A stretch of 64,000 bases of DNA from Carya illinoinensis. Taxonomy: Eukaryota > Streptophyta > Magnoliopsida > Fagales > Juglandaceae. The DNA lies in assembly GCF_018687715.1 (NCBI RefSeq), contig NC_056752.1, positions 47,347,501 to 47,411,500 on the forward strand. Direction: 5' to 3'. The translations under genes were made by a program, and so were the position numbers. Shown here in pieces: positions 23,499 to 37,000 of the stretch (position 1 is the first letter of the stretch; every line of letters starts with the position of its first letter). The notes beneath the pieces were generated by a model, which did not search any database, was not told the DNA's origin, and saw only the letters and a list, made by a program, of their open reading frames with translations.

Positions 23499-26400
23499 TG
23501 ACACCTCACTTAAAAATCACTTTAGGACTTAAATTTAGCACCTAAGATCCTAACTAGTTTAAGATATGATTTTTTTTAGAATTTAAGTTGGGATGAGATT
23601 TACACATTGGGTTTAGTTAGAATTATTAGAAGAATTTAGTATTTTTTTTATGATGACCACTAATAGGTCAATAGTGGTATGACATATGGCATATTGACGA
23701 GCTAGTGTGGATGGATTTAGAAGTAACCCAAATATGTTTTATTTAATGGTCTAATTTATTAAGAATGTGATGGGCTAAGAATGATACCATAAGCCTAGAC
23801 CCATTTGGGAATTATAAGAATCTAGGACTTTCTTGAAAGACCTTAGAAGTTAGGCCCAATATGTGATGGCATAAAGTCATTGGGCCTAACTTAATGAGAG
23901 TAAAGGCCATTGGCCTAAGCTAAGAAAAACCGAAGATTGTGACCCAACGTAGTAGGCCTTTGAGTCCATAGATAAGTCTTACAAATTTAGACATAAGATC
24001 CATATAATAACTCACACCAAAACTCGCATCCAAAACTTACACGAATGGCCTAACAAGTCCAACCCATAAAGCTCAAAAGCCTTGTCTTTTATTTTTGTCT
24101 TTCAAATGAGAACCATTTACACTATACCATTGGTTTCTCTCAAGCCCTAATTAAACCACATGCCCCTAGGGTTCCCTCCCAACCATAGTTAAGCTTCTAA
24201 CTTGAGTTAAGAAGCACCATTCATCTCACACGTGATTATTAATCTCAAATCTTGATTTTTGCATGGCTTTTTTTTTTTTTTTAAATTCTTCACATTTATG
24301 ATCTGAAGTTTTTTGTTTTTATTATTAATTTGCATTGTTCTTAGACTAACCTAAAAGGTTAGGATTGACTTACCACATGTTAATTGGAACCAAGCCATGT
24401 CACTACCAAAATAACCACTAATTGGCACCTAGGTGCACCACCATGTGCACTTTATCAAACCAGCCCCTAGTCCATGCCATTTCTACCAAATTTTTAAGGA
24501 AAATTTTACTATTCACACATCATCATATCACTCAAGGTTCAGACTTGGCATTGGGCAAAATGGCTCCAAGAAACCAAACAAAAATCCAACTATTCCCTTA
24601 GGAGGTGTAATTGAGACCCAACTAAATGACCTTGGTGACTTCATGAATTTTTTGCTCTTCCTTGAGCCCCCTCCACATGTTATCACCCCTTCCCTCCAAT
24701 CCATAAGAGACCCCTTAAGTACTCATGAGCTTTTTGACCAAATTTTGCCCCAAAGAAATGCCAAAACCAATTAGCATTGGCACAAGGTGCCACTCGGCAA
24801 CCACCTCCATTTCACTCCCTTTCATGGCATGCTCCTAAATGATCACTTCACAACCAATCCCTCCACCTTCCACCACTTGAAAAATCCATCAAAAGGAGTC
24901 ATCATACCTAAAAAAAAATCCATGGAGAGAGGTTAAAGAGGTGATGAAAACTGGCCAGCCTTTGAAGACCCTTACCCGACTACATCTAGCATGACCTCGC
25001 TTACAATCCATTGTATTTTGTTTTGATTTTTTGAACCATGACAACATTTGCACCCTTACACATAATGCATCACTTGGTCTTGAAGAAATAATGAGAGTTT
25101 GAACACTATTCACCTGCACAAAAATGTCACAAACTGAATTTTCGCACCTCCACACTCCACCACCCACTTTCACCAATTCCAAGCAGAGACCTTCATCTAG
25201 ACCCACACCCCTCACCCACCATGAAGCCCTATAAATACCCCATTCACCTCTTCACTTCCTCACACCACTCCTCAAAGCTTTCCCTTGAAGTTTTGAGAGC
25301 CATCCCCTCTTAGTGTGAAGATAGAGTGAAACTAAGTGTGTTTGAGAGTGTTCTTGAAGTGAGTTGTGTTGGGAGTTCAAGGGCCATGATTTTTGTAAGT
25401 AAACTTGCCCTATCTTTAGTTTAGTGTTAGCATAGCATGTTAGGTTTTAATTTATGACATGGGGATGACATTTTAATTGACTTTAATAAAGGTTTACCAT
25501 GCTAAGTGCAAACCAGGTCAATTTGGAAGTATTGAATGAATAAATTGCTTTGGGTTGAATTTTTAGACATGTCATGTCTTAATATGATTTTATATGATTC
25601 ACTAATGTCTTGCAATAATTTGTTAACGTTTAAATTTGAGGTTGAAACTATGTCATGATAGGTTATAAATTCATATCTTGTGGATCATCTAGCATGCATC
25701 AGTTTTTGCTTGATTTGAGTTTAATTCATGAAGTTTTGATTGCTTTGCCTAGGCTTGAATAATGCACATTTATAAAAGTCTTATAATTGGGATAAGAATG
25801 AAAATGCATGATTTAGTTTTAACATCTCTAGATCAAAGAAAGCTAGAAATATCATGCATATGCTTAATGGGTGGTTTAGTAGTAATTTGTCCTGAATCCA
25901 TGCTTAAGTGTTGGGATGAATTTGTTTGACTTGAAGCTAAGTTTTTAAATTGTCCCTGAGGTTATATTTATAGTTTCCACTTCATGAAATTTGAGCACAC
26001 ATGCATTCATGGAGGTTTTAAATTTGAAATCACACATATGCCCATAAGAGATGCATGTCACAGGTTGGGTAAATTTGATATAGTTGTGATTTTAATTTTG
26101 AAATTTTAAGGGCATAGATGACTTTAGAACATAAAAAACACGAGGTTTGTGAATTTTGGTCACGTTTGGAGATGAACTGCAAACAGTGAGAATTTAGGAC
26201 CTTAGTGGCAATTTTTGAAAGTTTAAGGGTAGTTTTGTAATACCAATTTTGAACATTTTTTAATTATGAACATCTTCCTTAGCGGTTCAAATCCTAACTT
26301 AGAATAAATTTGATTATAGCCTCATTGATTCTCTAACTTCGAAAAGTTGATAAGTTAGCCTCTAACTTACACTTTGATAACTTATTTATAATTTATTGAT

Positions 26401-27602
26401 AAATGTCATATTCATGATTTAGATTTCATTTTGAACATGAAACATAGCATTGTGCATTTGATTATTTGTTCACATGACGTGTAATTTTTGCATCTGAGCA
26501 TATTATATGAACTGCCATTTTCACACTTCACAGACATATGTCATGAAAATATAAATTTTTTTCATGATCCTAAAGGTTAGGATGGGGAATTGTCTTATTG
26601 AAACTCTTTTGTCTATTCTAGAGTGAATAAAAATGAAGTGGTAACCCATATATTGATGAAGAATAGTCAACTATTTTCTAATAGATTCTTTTAAAAGAAT
26701 ATCGGAGCGAAATCAAATTTATGGCACCTAAGGCTGATGTGTGCATATGTATGATGTTAGGATGTTACGATAATGATTTTATAATGAAATGTTATATTAC
26801 CAATGCATTGAGAACGAGTCTACAGACAATATAGTTTCAACACGAGTTGTACTACAGTTATCGACAGGTTTTCACAATGCACATAAGCAATTGCGATGAT
26901 ACCATACGTTATAATGTTAATATTAATGATGACGTTAATGATGATGAATGTTATATTTGAAAGATGAATTGGAAAATGTTAAGAAAATGTACATCAAAAT
27001 GTTTTTTATATGACTTAAAAAGGAATTTTGAGAAAATTTGGATGGGAGAATAATACAAATTTCCTTGTATGCATACATATCATATTTATTATATGTCATG
27101 TATAATTTATTCTTGTGCACACTGGTTATAAACTTACTGAGATTTTAAAGAATCTCGTTATGGTAGTTCCATGACCATTCTTCCAGGAATGGTAAAAGTT
27201 ATATCAGGATCGTAAGAGATCGACCATGATGAGCCAATGGATATGATTGGTTGAGGAGGACTCGGACTCATAGTTGAGATTAAATTTGATTATGATGTTC
27301 ATAGCAATAACTCTCCATACCTTAGATCATATGCAAGAGTTGATTTAACTGTCGAGACTTGGTCTTAAGTACTTATATTAAGGATGTGCAAGAGGTACTT
27401 GTATTAAGGATGTTTATTAATGTAATTGAGATGTTTAGTTCATTTTAAAATGAGTTTTATTTTAATCATCTTTATTGCATACTCTACTATACTAAGATGT
27501 ATTATACAATACCTCTCATGAATAGAAATACGTACCTATGTGTTGCATCTCCAACGTTTCAAGTCTTTTTTACATAACAATTAAGAGTTTGGGGGCGTTA
27601 CA
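23499..27602 (+). mobile_element. Probable solo long terminal repeat (Gypsy-like), about 4.1 kb
   Basis: Begins TGACACCTCAC and ends GGGGGCGTTACA, the TG...CA form with the 'GGGGCGTTACA' terminus common in plant Ty3/Gypsy LTRs. It contains a TATAAATA box near 25230, followed by a leader-like CT-rich region and a donor-like 'ttttgtaagt' near 25390. No gag or pol reading frame is present. The immediate 5-bp flanks (AAGTA and AGATA) do not match, so the boundaries or solo-LTR status are uncertain; a longer similarity, tattcAagta versus tattcGagta, lies nearby. Confidence 0.45.
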
Positions 27603-27619
27603 AGATATTCGAGTACGAA

Positions 27620-27855
27620 TAATGATAGCCTTACCACTCTTTTACCACTCTTTTACCACTTTTTTTAATTTTTTATTTTTTTAAATTTTTTTTTTACTTA
27701 ATGATTAAGCAAGTGACTATCACTAAAATTATATATTTTTAAAATTTTTTCTTAATGATTAAGTATGTTAAAAAAATACTTAAAAGAAAATGATAAAAAA
27801 ATAAATACACTATAAATAATAAAATAATGGTAAGAGAGTGGTAAGTGTATCATTA
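27620..27855. repeat. MITE-like inverted-repeat element
   Basis: Imperfect terminal inverted repeats 'taatgatagccttaccactctt' and 'aagagagtggtaagtgtatcatta' flank an AT-rich core. It lies 160 bp upstream of the acetolactate synthase subunit ATG, so it may sit in its promoter. No target duplication identified. Confidence 0.5.
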
Positions 27856-28015
27856 CCCATTCGAGTACACCCGCAAAAAAGGGGCCTTTACGCTGTACTT
27901 GTACCCGAATCCAAAGTTGATCACCTGATCCAACCACAGCGAGACGTCTATACATTCGTCCTGGGAGCTCCAACATCATTTGCCGTTTTTGCCTCTCTCT
28001 TTCTCCAATCAGCCC

Positions 28016-31000
28016 ATGGCGGCCATTTCAACTCACACCCCACCGATTCTCGCTCCCAAACCGCGCTCAGCCTCTTCCATCACTTCGAGGTTTTCTAAAC
28101 CCCTAAATTTTCCTTCGAAGCTTTCTGGGTTTACTTCGAAAGCCCTTAATTATAAGTCCGGGAGGAGGCTGGTGGTCTCTGCAAAACACGTGGGCGAGAA
28201 GATATCCGGCACAGCGTTTTCCTCCAGTGGCTCATCCCCTTCCTCAACCAGACCAAAGTTAGTGCATGGATACAAGTTCAAAGTTTCGGTTATTTCTTTT
28301 GGTTTCATGGTCGTGATCCGTATGCGTGATTGTTCATCTTGGTTCTTTTTTTTTTTTTTCCCCGTCTGGGTTGTTCTCTGTTTTTTTTTTTTTTTTTGTT
28401 GTTGTTGTTAAACTTTGCTCGTTTCTTATATCAGTGCTGTGATTTGGTCATACGGTTGTGACCATACTGAATGTGATTGCTCGGCCGGGTCGAGCTAAAT
28501 TCTGTTGAATTGTGATATATTTGCTATAATTATCAATAAATTCACACGAGTGTAGTGATTGGTTGTGAATTATCTATTAATGTTTAAATTTTAGGAAAAC
28601 ATAGAACACACGCACACAACTTTGGTGTTTTGGTTTTACAAACATGTTTGGACTTGTAATTCAGCTGATGGATCGTACTTAATTGTTTTTTTCGAATTTT
28701 ATTGTCCAACTATATATCGTTTATATTTCATGAGTGCACCATCTCATATATGAAATGGAAGGTACTGGGAAGATATCATTCATTTACTACATTGATTGAA
28801 TAATTTTAGTATATCTGAGTTACGGTAGCACAAATGTACATTGCCTTTTTACCTTGTAAGATAATGGGTTTATCTTGCATTTATTCTGGTTTAGGGTGAA
28901 ATGAAGTAATTGGAAAATCTGGTTCTGACTTTGTCGTAGCGTGCTGGGCCTGATATCCTTTCTTGGTTATGCTATTTCCTTCTGTTATGTATCCAGGGTG
29001 AGACGGCACACGATTTCGGTGTTTGTTGGGGATGAAAGTGGAATGATAAATCGGATTGCAGGGGTCTTTGCCAGGAGGGGATATAACATTGAGTCCCTTG
29101 CTGTTGGTCTGAATAAGGACAAAGCACTCTTTACAATTGTTGTCTCTGGGACTGAAATAGTTATACAACAAGTTGTGGAGCAGCTCGAGAAGCTTGTGAA
29201 TGTTTTAAAGGTTATAACATAGCTCTTGTATTTTGTTTAACGGGTTATATTTATATGTTTATATTTGTAACAGGACATTCATGGCAGTCCATATGGTATA
29301 TATACACACACAGACACATATAATCTTCATTGCATGTATGTCTATGTGTGTATGTATGACTTCTTACCCACGTAAGTTTTTATTTTTATTTTTATTTTTA
29401 TTTTTTATTTTTAAATATATTGGAAATTCTAGATATACACTCATATACATGATATCTGAAATTCTTCATTGGCATTATGCTTAAAAACTGGCTTAATGAG
29501 GTGTAAAATATGACTAGCATGATCAAGCCCTGATATTTTCAATATTTTCTGCAGGTACCTGTATCTGCTTTTCCATATAAATCCTTACTCCATCATTCCT
29601 TGCCTCATTTGTGTTTTTCACTCCATAATTGGGTGCCTTCTCTTGTATACACCCCATATACCTGGGTTTGCCTGCGCCTCTACGATATTAATACTATTGA
29701 CTTGTCATAAAAAATTTTGTTTTGCATGTCATCTTACTTTTTCCTTTTTCTTTATTTTTCATGGTCTTTCAAGATTATTTATTGAATAAGTCCCAAAAAT
29801 CTTTAACTTATCACTTTTGATCTAATAACTAGGTTGAAGATATATCGAATGAGCCACAGGTGGAACGTGAACTAATGCTCATAAAAGTCAATGCAGGTCC
29901 AGAGTACCGTCCCGAGGTAATTGCATAGTAAATCTTTACATGTTCAACATTGTTCTTGAATCTATTTAAAGATTCATTTCTTTACTTTTTTCCCATGTTC
30001 TTTATTACTGAACCTTGTTTCTCAGCTGATCTTTAAATGCTGATTTTTCTTGCATCTATTGAAATATTTGTGTGTTTCTATTTACTATTTTTCTTCATTA
30101 CCAAGCCTTTTTTCTTGGCTGATCTTCAGATCATGTGGCTAGTAAACACCTTCCGAGCAAGAATCGTGGATATCTCAGAATATATGGTTACCGTTGAGGT
30201 GATTATTGGAAATATTTTACTGTTTCTCTTTTTACATGTGTCATTTATCCATTGTATGAGCAATTGAAAGTTGAACACTTGTAAATTAGTTAGGAATTCG
30301 TATTTTTTTGTCTATTTTCAGAAGGTCGTGCGTGTAAAAATTAGGTGGAAAATTATTACTACATATAATTTGAAGATGCTAGGGGAATTCTTAAATTGAA
30401 GTTCCCCAAAAATCTGAGAGGTTATTATTTATTGTTTGGGAAAAGTTCATCTAATCACCTTGTTAGACAGATTTTATGTTTGGTAGTGCACATCAACTTA
30501 GCATAAAAAGAATTTTGTCCTCTAAGACTATTGAAAAGAAGTGTGGATTTCTATTACATTTTTATACGCTAGCCACCTAAATGTATGCCTATATTATAAT
30601 TGTAAGAATGCTATTAGACACTAGGTTGCAATTTTTCTTCATAATTAGAAACATCAAATCCTTGTTATCTCCAATATCACCTTTCTTCTAAAATTACATT
30701 TTTAATTGATCAGTTAGGTTCACATCATGAATTCCATCTGGAATTCACAGTTCAATGTGTTAGTGAACTGAATTTTTTGGTTTTAAAATTCGTTTAATTT
30801 AAAATTCCCCCCCCCCCCCGGCGGGGGCAAAAAAAAAAAGAAACACCTTCCTTGTATGGTCATTGAGATAACTCTAACTTATCCAAAAAGACCAAAAAGA
30901 AGTCCTAAAAATACAAATTAGATTCTTCTGAAATTGATATAGGTAACTGGAGATCCAGGGAAGATGGTTGCCATGCAAAGAAATTTAAGCAAGTTCGGGA

Positions 31001-34000
31001 TCAAAGAAATTGCCAGAACAGGAAAGGTTCACAACTTCCCTCGAACTGCTTGATAGATTTTCGTAGTACTCTTCTCCTCTTTGCTTATTGCTATATTCTT
31101 CTTCCTTATGATACATTGGTATGTCATAAGAATGGTATTTTGTCATTTGAATGTGTATTCCGTATGTTAATGTCTGAAAGTGGGTATACCTGGTAGATTG
31201 CATTGAGAAGGGAAAGAAAGGGTGCATCTGCTCCATTTCAGCGATTCTCAGCAGCTTCATATCCAGATCTTGAAGGAAAAATAGCTGTTGCTGCTCCTCC
31301 ACAGGATACAAAACTCAATGACGGAACTGATATGTCTGCAGGGGTATGAGCTTCAACCTTTGCCTTCTTGTTGGCCGGGTCTATCGATAAATACCCAAAT
31401 TTCAGGGAAAAGTAATGGGTATTGTGGGAAAGTAGAGATAGCTAATGTTTAACTTTTGGATTTGGACATATGTAGTGGGACCAGAGAAAATGCAAATCAG
31501 CCTCTAATCATGGATAGGGGGAGCACATATAAAGTAACATATTGAGAATTAATTTCTTCTTTATAATTTTCATGAAGGGAGATGTTTATCCTGTAGAGCC
31601 ATTTGATGGATTTGCAACAAGTCAAGTTCTTGATGCTCACTGGGGTGTGCTCAATGATGAAGATGTAAGATTACTTATCATTTCTTATTATCCTTCAATC
31701 TTCTTCCTCTTCTTATTGCTCAGATCACAGTCCACCATGACTGATATATTGGTTGAGTATTCAATTCCTATTGTTTTATCTGGAAGAAAATGGGATGATT
31801 GTCCCTGGTTTTCAGGATTTACTTTTGGGCTATACCTATTTACTTGGAATAAAATTCTCTTATTAACTATAAAAAAAAAAAAAAAAGAAGAAGTTTTCGG
31901 GATTACTTCTTTTTTCTTTTTCTGTTTATATGTTTCTTTTTTATAATTTCCGGGTACTTGGTTCACACCTTTTTTGGGTTTGAATAAAATCCTACTAAAT
32001 TATAAAAAAAAAAAATTTAATTGTTGAAGTTTATTTATTTTTGATAGTTAAGTAAGAAGTTAAGTAAGAAGAAATTTTATTAGAAACAATGTGTAGGTGA
32101 AGCCCATGTACATAGGAAGTACAAAAAAAAAAAAAAAAAAAGAAGAACACATTATTGGTGAAGTTTTTGATAAAAGCTGTTGATTTTTGTTTTCAAACCA
32201 CCTTTGGTTTTGTCTGACATAAAGTAATTAGTGTATTTGAACTCATGTGGAAGCCACTACAGATTATCTCATTTTTAACTGCTGCATGACATTCCACGAA
32301 TGTGGAAATAGTTGTAGATCTAGCCAAACAGTCTTGTGCTTCCCATAAAATTTCTAAGAAAAGATAATTATGGCTCACCTTAGTATAAAATTTTCATGCT
32401 ATTGTGTTGTATACCATTTCATTCTTGGGACAGACAAGAAATCTCCTGGGGTGGGGGTGGTAACAAAAAAATTGACAGGATTTTTAGAAATTTCTTATGG
32501 GATGATGGTATTGGGGAGAAACGAAAATATCACTTGGTGAGTTGGAATAAGGTTTGCACTCTGGTGTCTTGTGGAGGTTTGGGTGTGCGGAATTTGAAGC
32601 TTTTTAATAAAGCTCTTCTCGGGAAGTGGCTTTGGAGGTATAACAATGAGGATAATACATTGTGGAAACAGATTGTTGATGCTAAATATGGAAGGATGTG
32701 GGGGAATTGGTGCACTAATGGAATAAAAGGGGTGTTTGGGGTGGGTTTATGGAAGTCCATTCGATTGGGATGGGGGGATTTTATCAAAAACACTATATTC
32801 AAAGTGGGGACTGGGTCCAATATTTTTTTCTGGCGTGATGTTTGGTGTGGTGATTTAGCTCTTGAATTAGCATTTCCTAGCCTTTTCAGGATTGCTAAAT
32901 ATAAAGGGGCTGCTGTGGCGGATTCATACTTGTTTTCTAACAACATGCTAAATTTGAATGTGGAATTTACCAGAGATTTACAGGACTGGGAAGTGAGTGA
33001 AGTTGCTGATTTCTATGTAAAACTTTATGATTCTAAGATTGATCAGACCAGGGAAGACATGATGCAGTGGATTCATGATACCAAGTTCAGATTTTCTGTG
33101 AAATCCTATTACAAGGTGTTAAATAGTCATGGTAATATAACATATCCCTGGAAATGTATTTGGAAAGCTAGAGTGCCCAGTAAAGTTGCATTTTTTTGCT
33201 GGTTGGTGTCGCTTGAGAAAGTTTTAACTACTGATAATTTGAGGAAAATGGGTTTTTATTTGATGGACTGGTGTTCCATGTGTAAAAATCATGGTGAATC
33301 TGTTAACCATCTGTTTCTTCACTGCGAAATGGTGACGGCTTTGTGGAATGAGTTATTTGCAAAGGTAGGCATCAATTGGGTGATGCCTTTTTCATGTGGT
33401 GAAATTTTTGGCTTGCTGGCAAGGTGCAGCGGGAAGTGGAGGCAGTTCAGCTGAGTGGAGAATGATTCCCTTATGTTTATGTTGGTGTTTATGGCTTGAG
33501 AGAAATGGGAGGTGTTTCGAAGATCGTGAACGCACAATGACGGAATTTAGGGACTTTTTCTTTAACACTTTAAATTTTTGGGTGAACAATCTTGTGATAG
33601 ATATCAACATTAGTAATGCTTTTTCTTAGTACTGTTTTTACTTTAGCTTGTACTTAAGTGTATTCTCTTGTATACTTCTTGTGTACTTATGCTATACCTA
33701 TTTACTTCGAATAAAATCTCTTTTTACCTCTAAAAAAAAAAAAAAAAAAAAGAAATCTCCGGGGGGATTCTGATATCTTGCTGCTGATGCTCGTTGGATG
33801 TTCTTGCAGAGGTGATGCCAACTATCAAATTGCTTTCTATTTATCTATTTTGATGGCTAACATCTAATTGGTTCTTTAGTTTCTTTTACCTATTCACTTC
33901 TTAGGAACCTTGACTGCCATGGGTAATTTGATTCATGTACCATCTAACATAAAGAAAGGGGACTAAGTTGTAGTCCGACACTCATAAGGGATAATATTTG

Positions 34001-37000
34001 GCATCTTACTCAACATCCTTGGTTGTGTGTGAAGAAAAGAGTAATGTTTTCCATCTTGGGTTTTATCCTTTAGGGATTGTAATTTTACTTTGAAAGGTAC
34101 ATGAGCCTTTTCAGAAATCTCAGTGGAGTGGGCTATGTTTTACAAGTTAAATAAATTTAGCTTTGAATGGTGATTTGTATATAATAAATATAGTTGATGT
34201 CAAGGGCCTAAATCTAATTACAGTTTTTGCCTTTATGCATTATGACTGAACTATAGCCATGTGGCAATTGGTCAGATGGTTATGAAACAAAATGGTTAAA
34301 TAAAGTTAGTTGTTTTGTGATGTAAATTAATGCCGGGTTATTTTCAGACAAGTGGACTTCGATCTCACACTTTATCCATGCTTGTAAATGACCATCCCGG
34401 AGTTCTCAATGTTGTTACAGGGGTTTTTTCTCGAAGGGGTTATAACATTCAGGTACTTTCCTTTTTTTCTTTTTTTTTTTTGTCGTCGTCATTTTTTCCT
34501 CTTTCCTTTTGCTTTTGTCTTCTACAATTAATGAAAGCTTTTGTTTATAAAGTTTCTTCATCTGCTAACCTACTTTCTTTATTTCATTTTATTAGAGCTT
34601 AGCTGTTGGAAATGCCGAAGTTGAGGGGCTCTCCCGCATTACAACTGTTGTTCCTGGAACAGATGAATCAATTAACAAGTTGGTGCAGCAACTTCATAAG
34701 CTAGTAGATCTTCATGAGGTAAGAAAATTCAATTAGGAGGAAGATGTATTACATCAAATAAATAAATAGCATTTTTAAAACCCCATATTTTTAACATAGG
34801 GAAAATGCTAGATAGACTATATTTCCATCTCATTCTTATCCTACTCTGTTCATGTGGTATTCTCCTTACTCTTGAATTTCTTGTTTTAAAAAATAAGATC
34901 TGATCTAAGGGTTGATGGGCGGTGCAAAGTGAACACAATGGGATGAGAGTGGGATGAGTGTAGTGTATAACAGTACCACTTTAACATAGAAGAATTGGAC
35001 GCTGTGCCACCTTCCCATTACCTTGATTTTTTTTTTTCCTAAAAAAATCTCTCGTCTTTGGGTTTTCACCATTATGTAGATGGTAATGTTAATGAGTTGG
35101 TACATAAACATTTGATAGTTATAGATCCTCACTCAATAGTGTGTATATATGTTAATTATCCATAGCTTCCTGTTCGACGGCAATCATGGTGGATCACTCC
35201 ACAAATCCCTTTGGAACCTTCATGCTGATGCTTTCTTGAGTATTTACTAGTCAAGTTCTGTTGATAATTTGTTGGCTGCGAGGAAATCTCCTTATAGAGC
35301 TCTTATGTCTTTTTTGAACTCTTATGTCATGATTCATTCAGGTTCGTGATATCACTCACTTGCCATTTGCTGAGCGAGAATTGATGTTGATAAAGATTGC
35401 GGCGAATGCTGCTGCTCGGAGGGATGTCCTTGACATTGCCCACATTTTTAGGGCTAAAGCCGTTGACGTGTCTGATTACACAATCACCCTTGAGGTACTT
35501 TTTATTTTCCAAGATTTCACTAGAAATTTCTATTTGAGTGTTATATATTGCACCGACTGTGCACTAATTTTTATGTCATTGTTTGATGGAAATGTGGGTT
35601 TTCTTTGTTTAGCTTAAGTTACACTGATCAGCCTACAAAGAGTCCGTAAATATCATCATGATGCTTTGGATTGGCAAGGCCATCAAGATATATATTAGAA
35701 GTTACAAATGTCATATGGTCTTATTCCCCACCCCCGACCACTAGTAGATGCGCCCCCCCCCCCCCCCCCCCCCCCAAAAAAAAACAAAAAAAAAAAACTA
35801 ATTAACACTTGTCTTTGCTGGAAGGCATAGTTATGATAATATTTGTGCGCTCTTTATCTGCGCGGTTAGAAATTATATGCACTATATTTCAGAGTCATAG
35901 AAAAATGAAGTTGTCTTTTATTCCAGTTTACTTATAAAAAATAAATTCTTTTATTCCAGTCAAAACTTTGTCTTCTCATTGTTATATGAAAGTCTTGTGA
36001 TAATCCTTGGGTAACGATACCGTCACTTTGGTTGCTTGTACTTCTTGTACTTAGAAATTGTACGTCAAACTCTTTTTTCTATCTGGCTTCTTTGGCAAGG
36101 CAGAGTTGCAGCTTTTCTAGAGCTGTAATGATGAACTGTCATCTTCTTCCCTTTTTATTTTTATTTTATTTTATTTTTTACTTTTTTTTCTGAACACATT
36201 TAAAAATACCCTCAGTCTACCTCTACCAGAAATAGAGCAGTTTACTTGTTCATGTCATGGCCTCTACTCAAGTTCTACCTATTCCACCTTGCAACAATAT
36301 CTTGTTTTTTTTGGTAAGTAAATAAATTATATTCATCAAAGAATAGGCAAAAGCCCGATACAATGTATAGTTGCCATATATAGGTATGAGCAATGGACAT
36401 AAGAAAATCATGTGACTCTAAACCATTGAAATCAACTGCTATGGTCCAAGTACAAAGAGTTCTTAAAAATAAAGCTTTCAATTCCTCCATCGATCTCTCT
36501 TTGTCCTCGAACGTTCTTTCATTGTGCTCTTGCCATAAACACCACATGATACATTTAGAGATCATCTTCCACACCGCTTTTATCTGTTGATTGCCTCTCA
36601 AGTTTGTCCACCACCTACCATTGTCTCTGGCATAACCCAAGCCAAGTCCACTCTATCAAGAACCTCATTCCATAACCCTCTTGCTATCTTAGTATATTAA
36701 GAGATGGTCCACCAATTCACCCCCCTTCCTGCACATGCAACACCAATATGCGATGATCACCCTACACTTCCTCAAATTATCAGTTGTGAGAATCTTATCC
36801 AAGGATGCTGCCCACACAAAAAGAGCACTCATTTAGAGCACTCTGCAGTTTGTTCATCCATGGCCTGATCTATATAACTCAAAATACGAGAAGCACAAGA
36901 CATTATTAATTCTAGTGCATCAAATGCCTTTCCATGCTTTAACTTTTTCTTTCTATATTTTTTGCGGAGTGTTAAATAAATCTTAATGGATATTTTTAAG

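Noticed and set aside
24433..25215. Frames of 113 and 108 residues in the gene-free 24-25 kb region
   Set aside because: No recognisable domain, opposite strands, and both lie inside the probable long terminal repeat; treated as chance frames.
27980..28015. An upstream start for the AHAS subunit
   Set aside because: The triplet at 27980 is TTG, not ATG; the first in-frame ATG is 28016 and gives a normal transit-peptide N-terminus.
32396..33454. A 352-residue frame as a host gene
   Set aside because: It is a LINE reverse-transcriptase C-terminus inserted in an intron, with poly-A and target duplications. The first residues come from intron flank.
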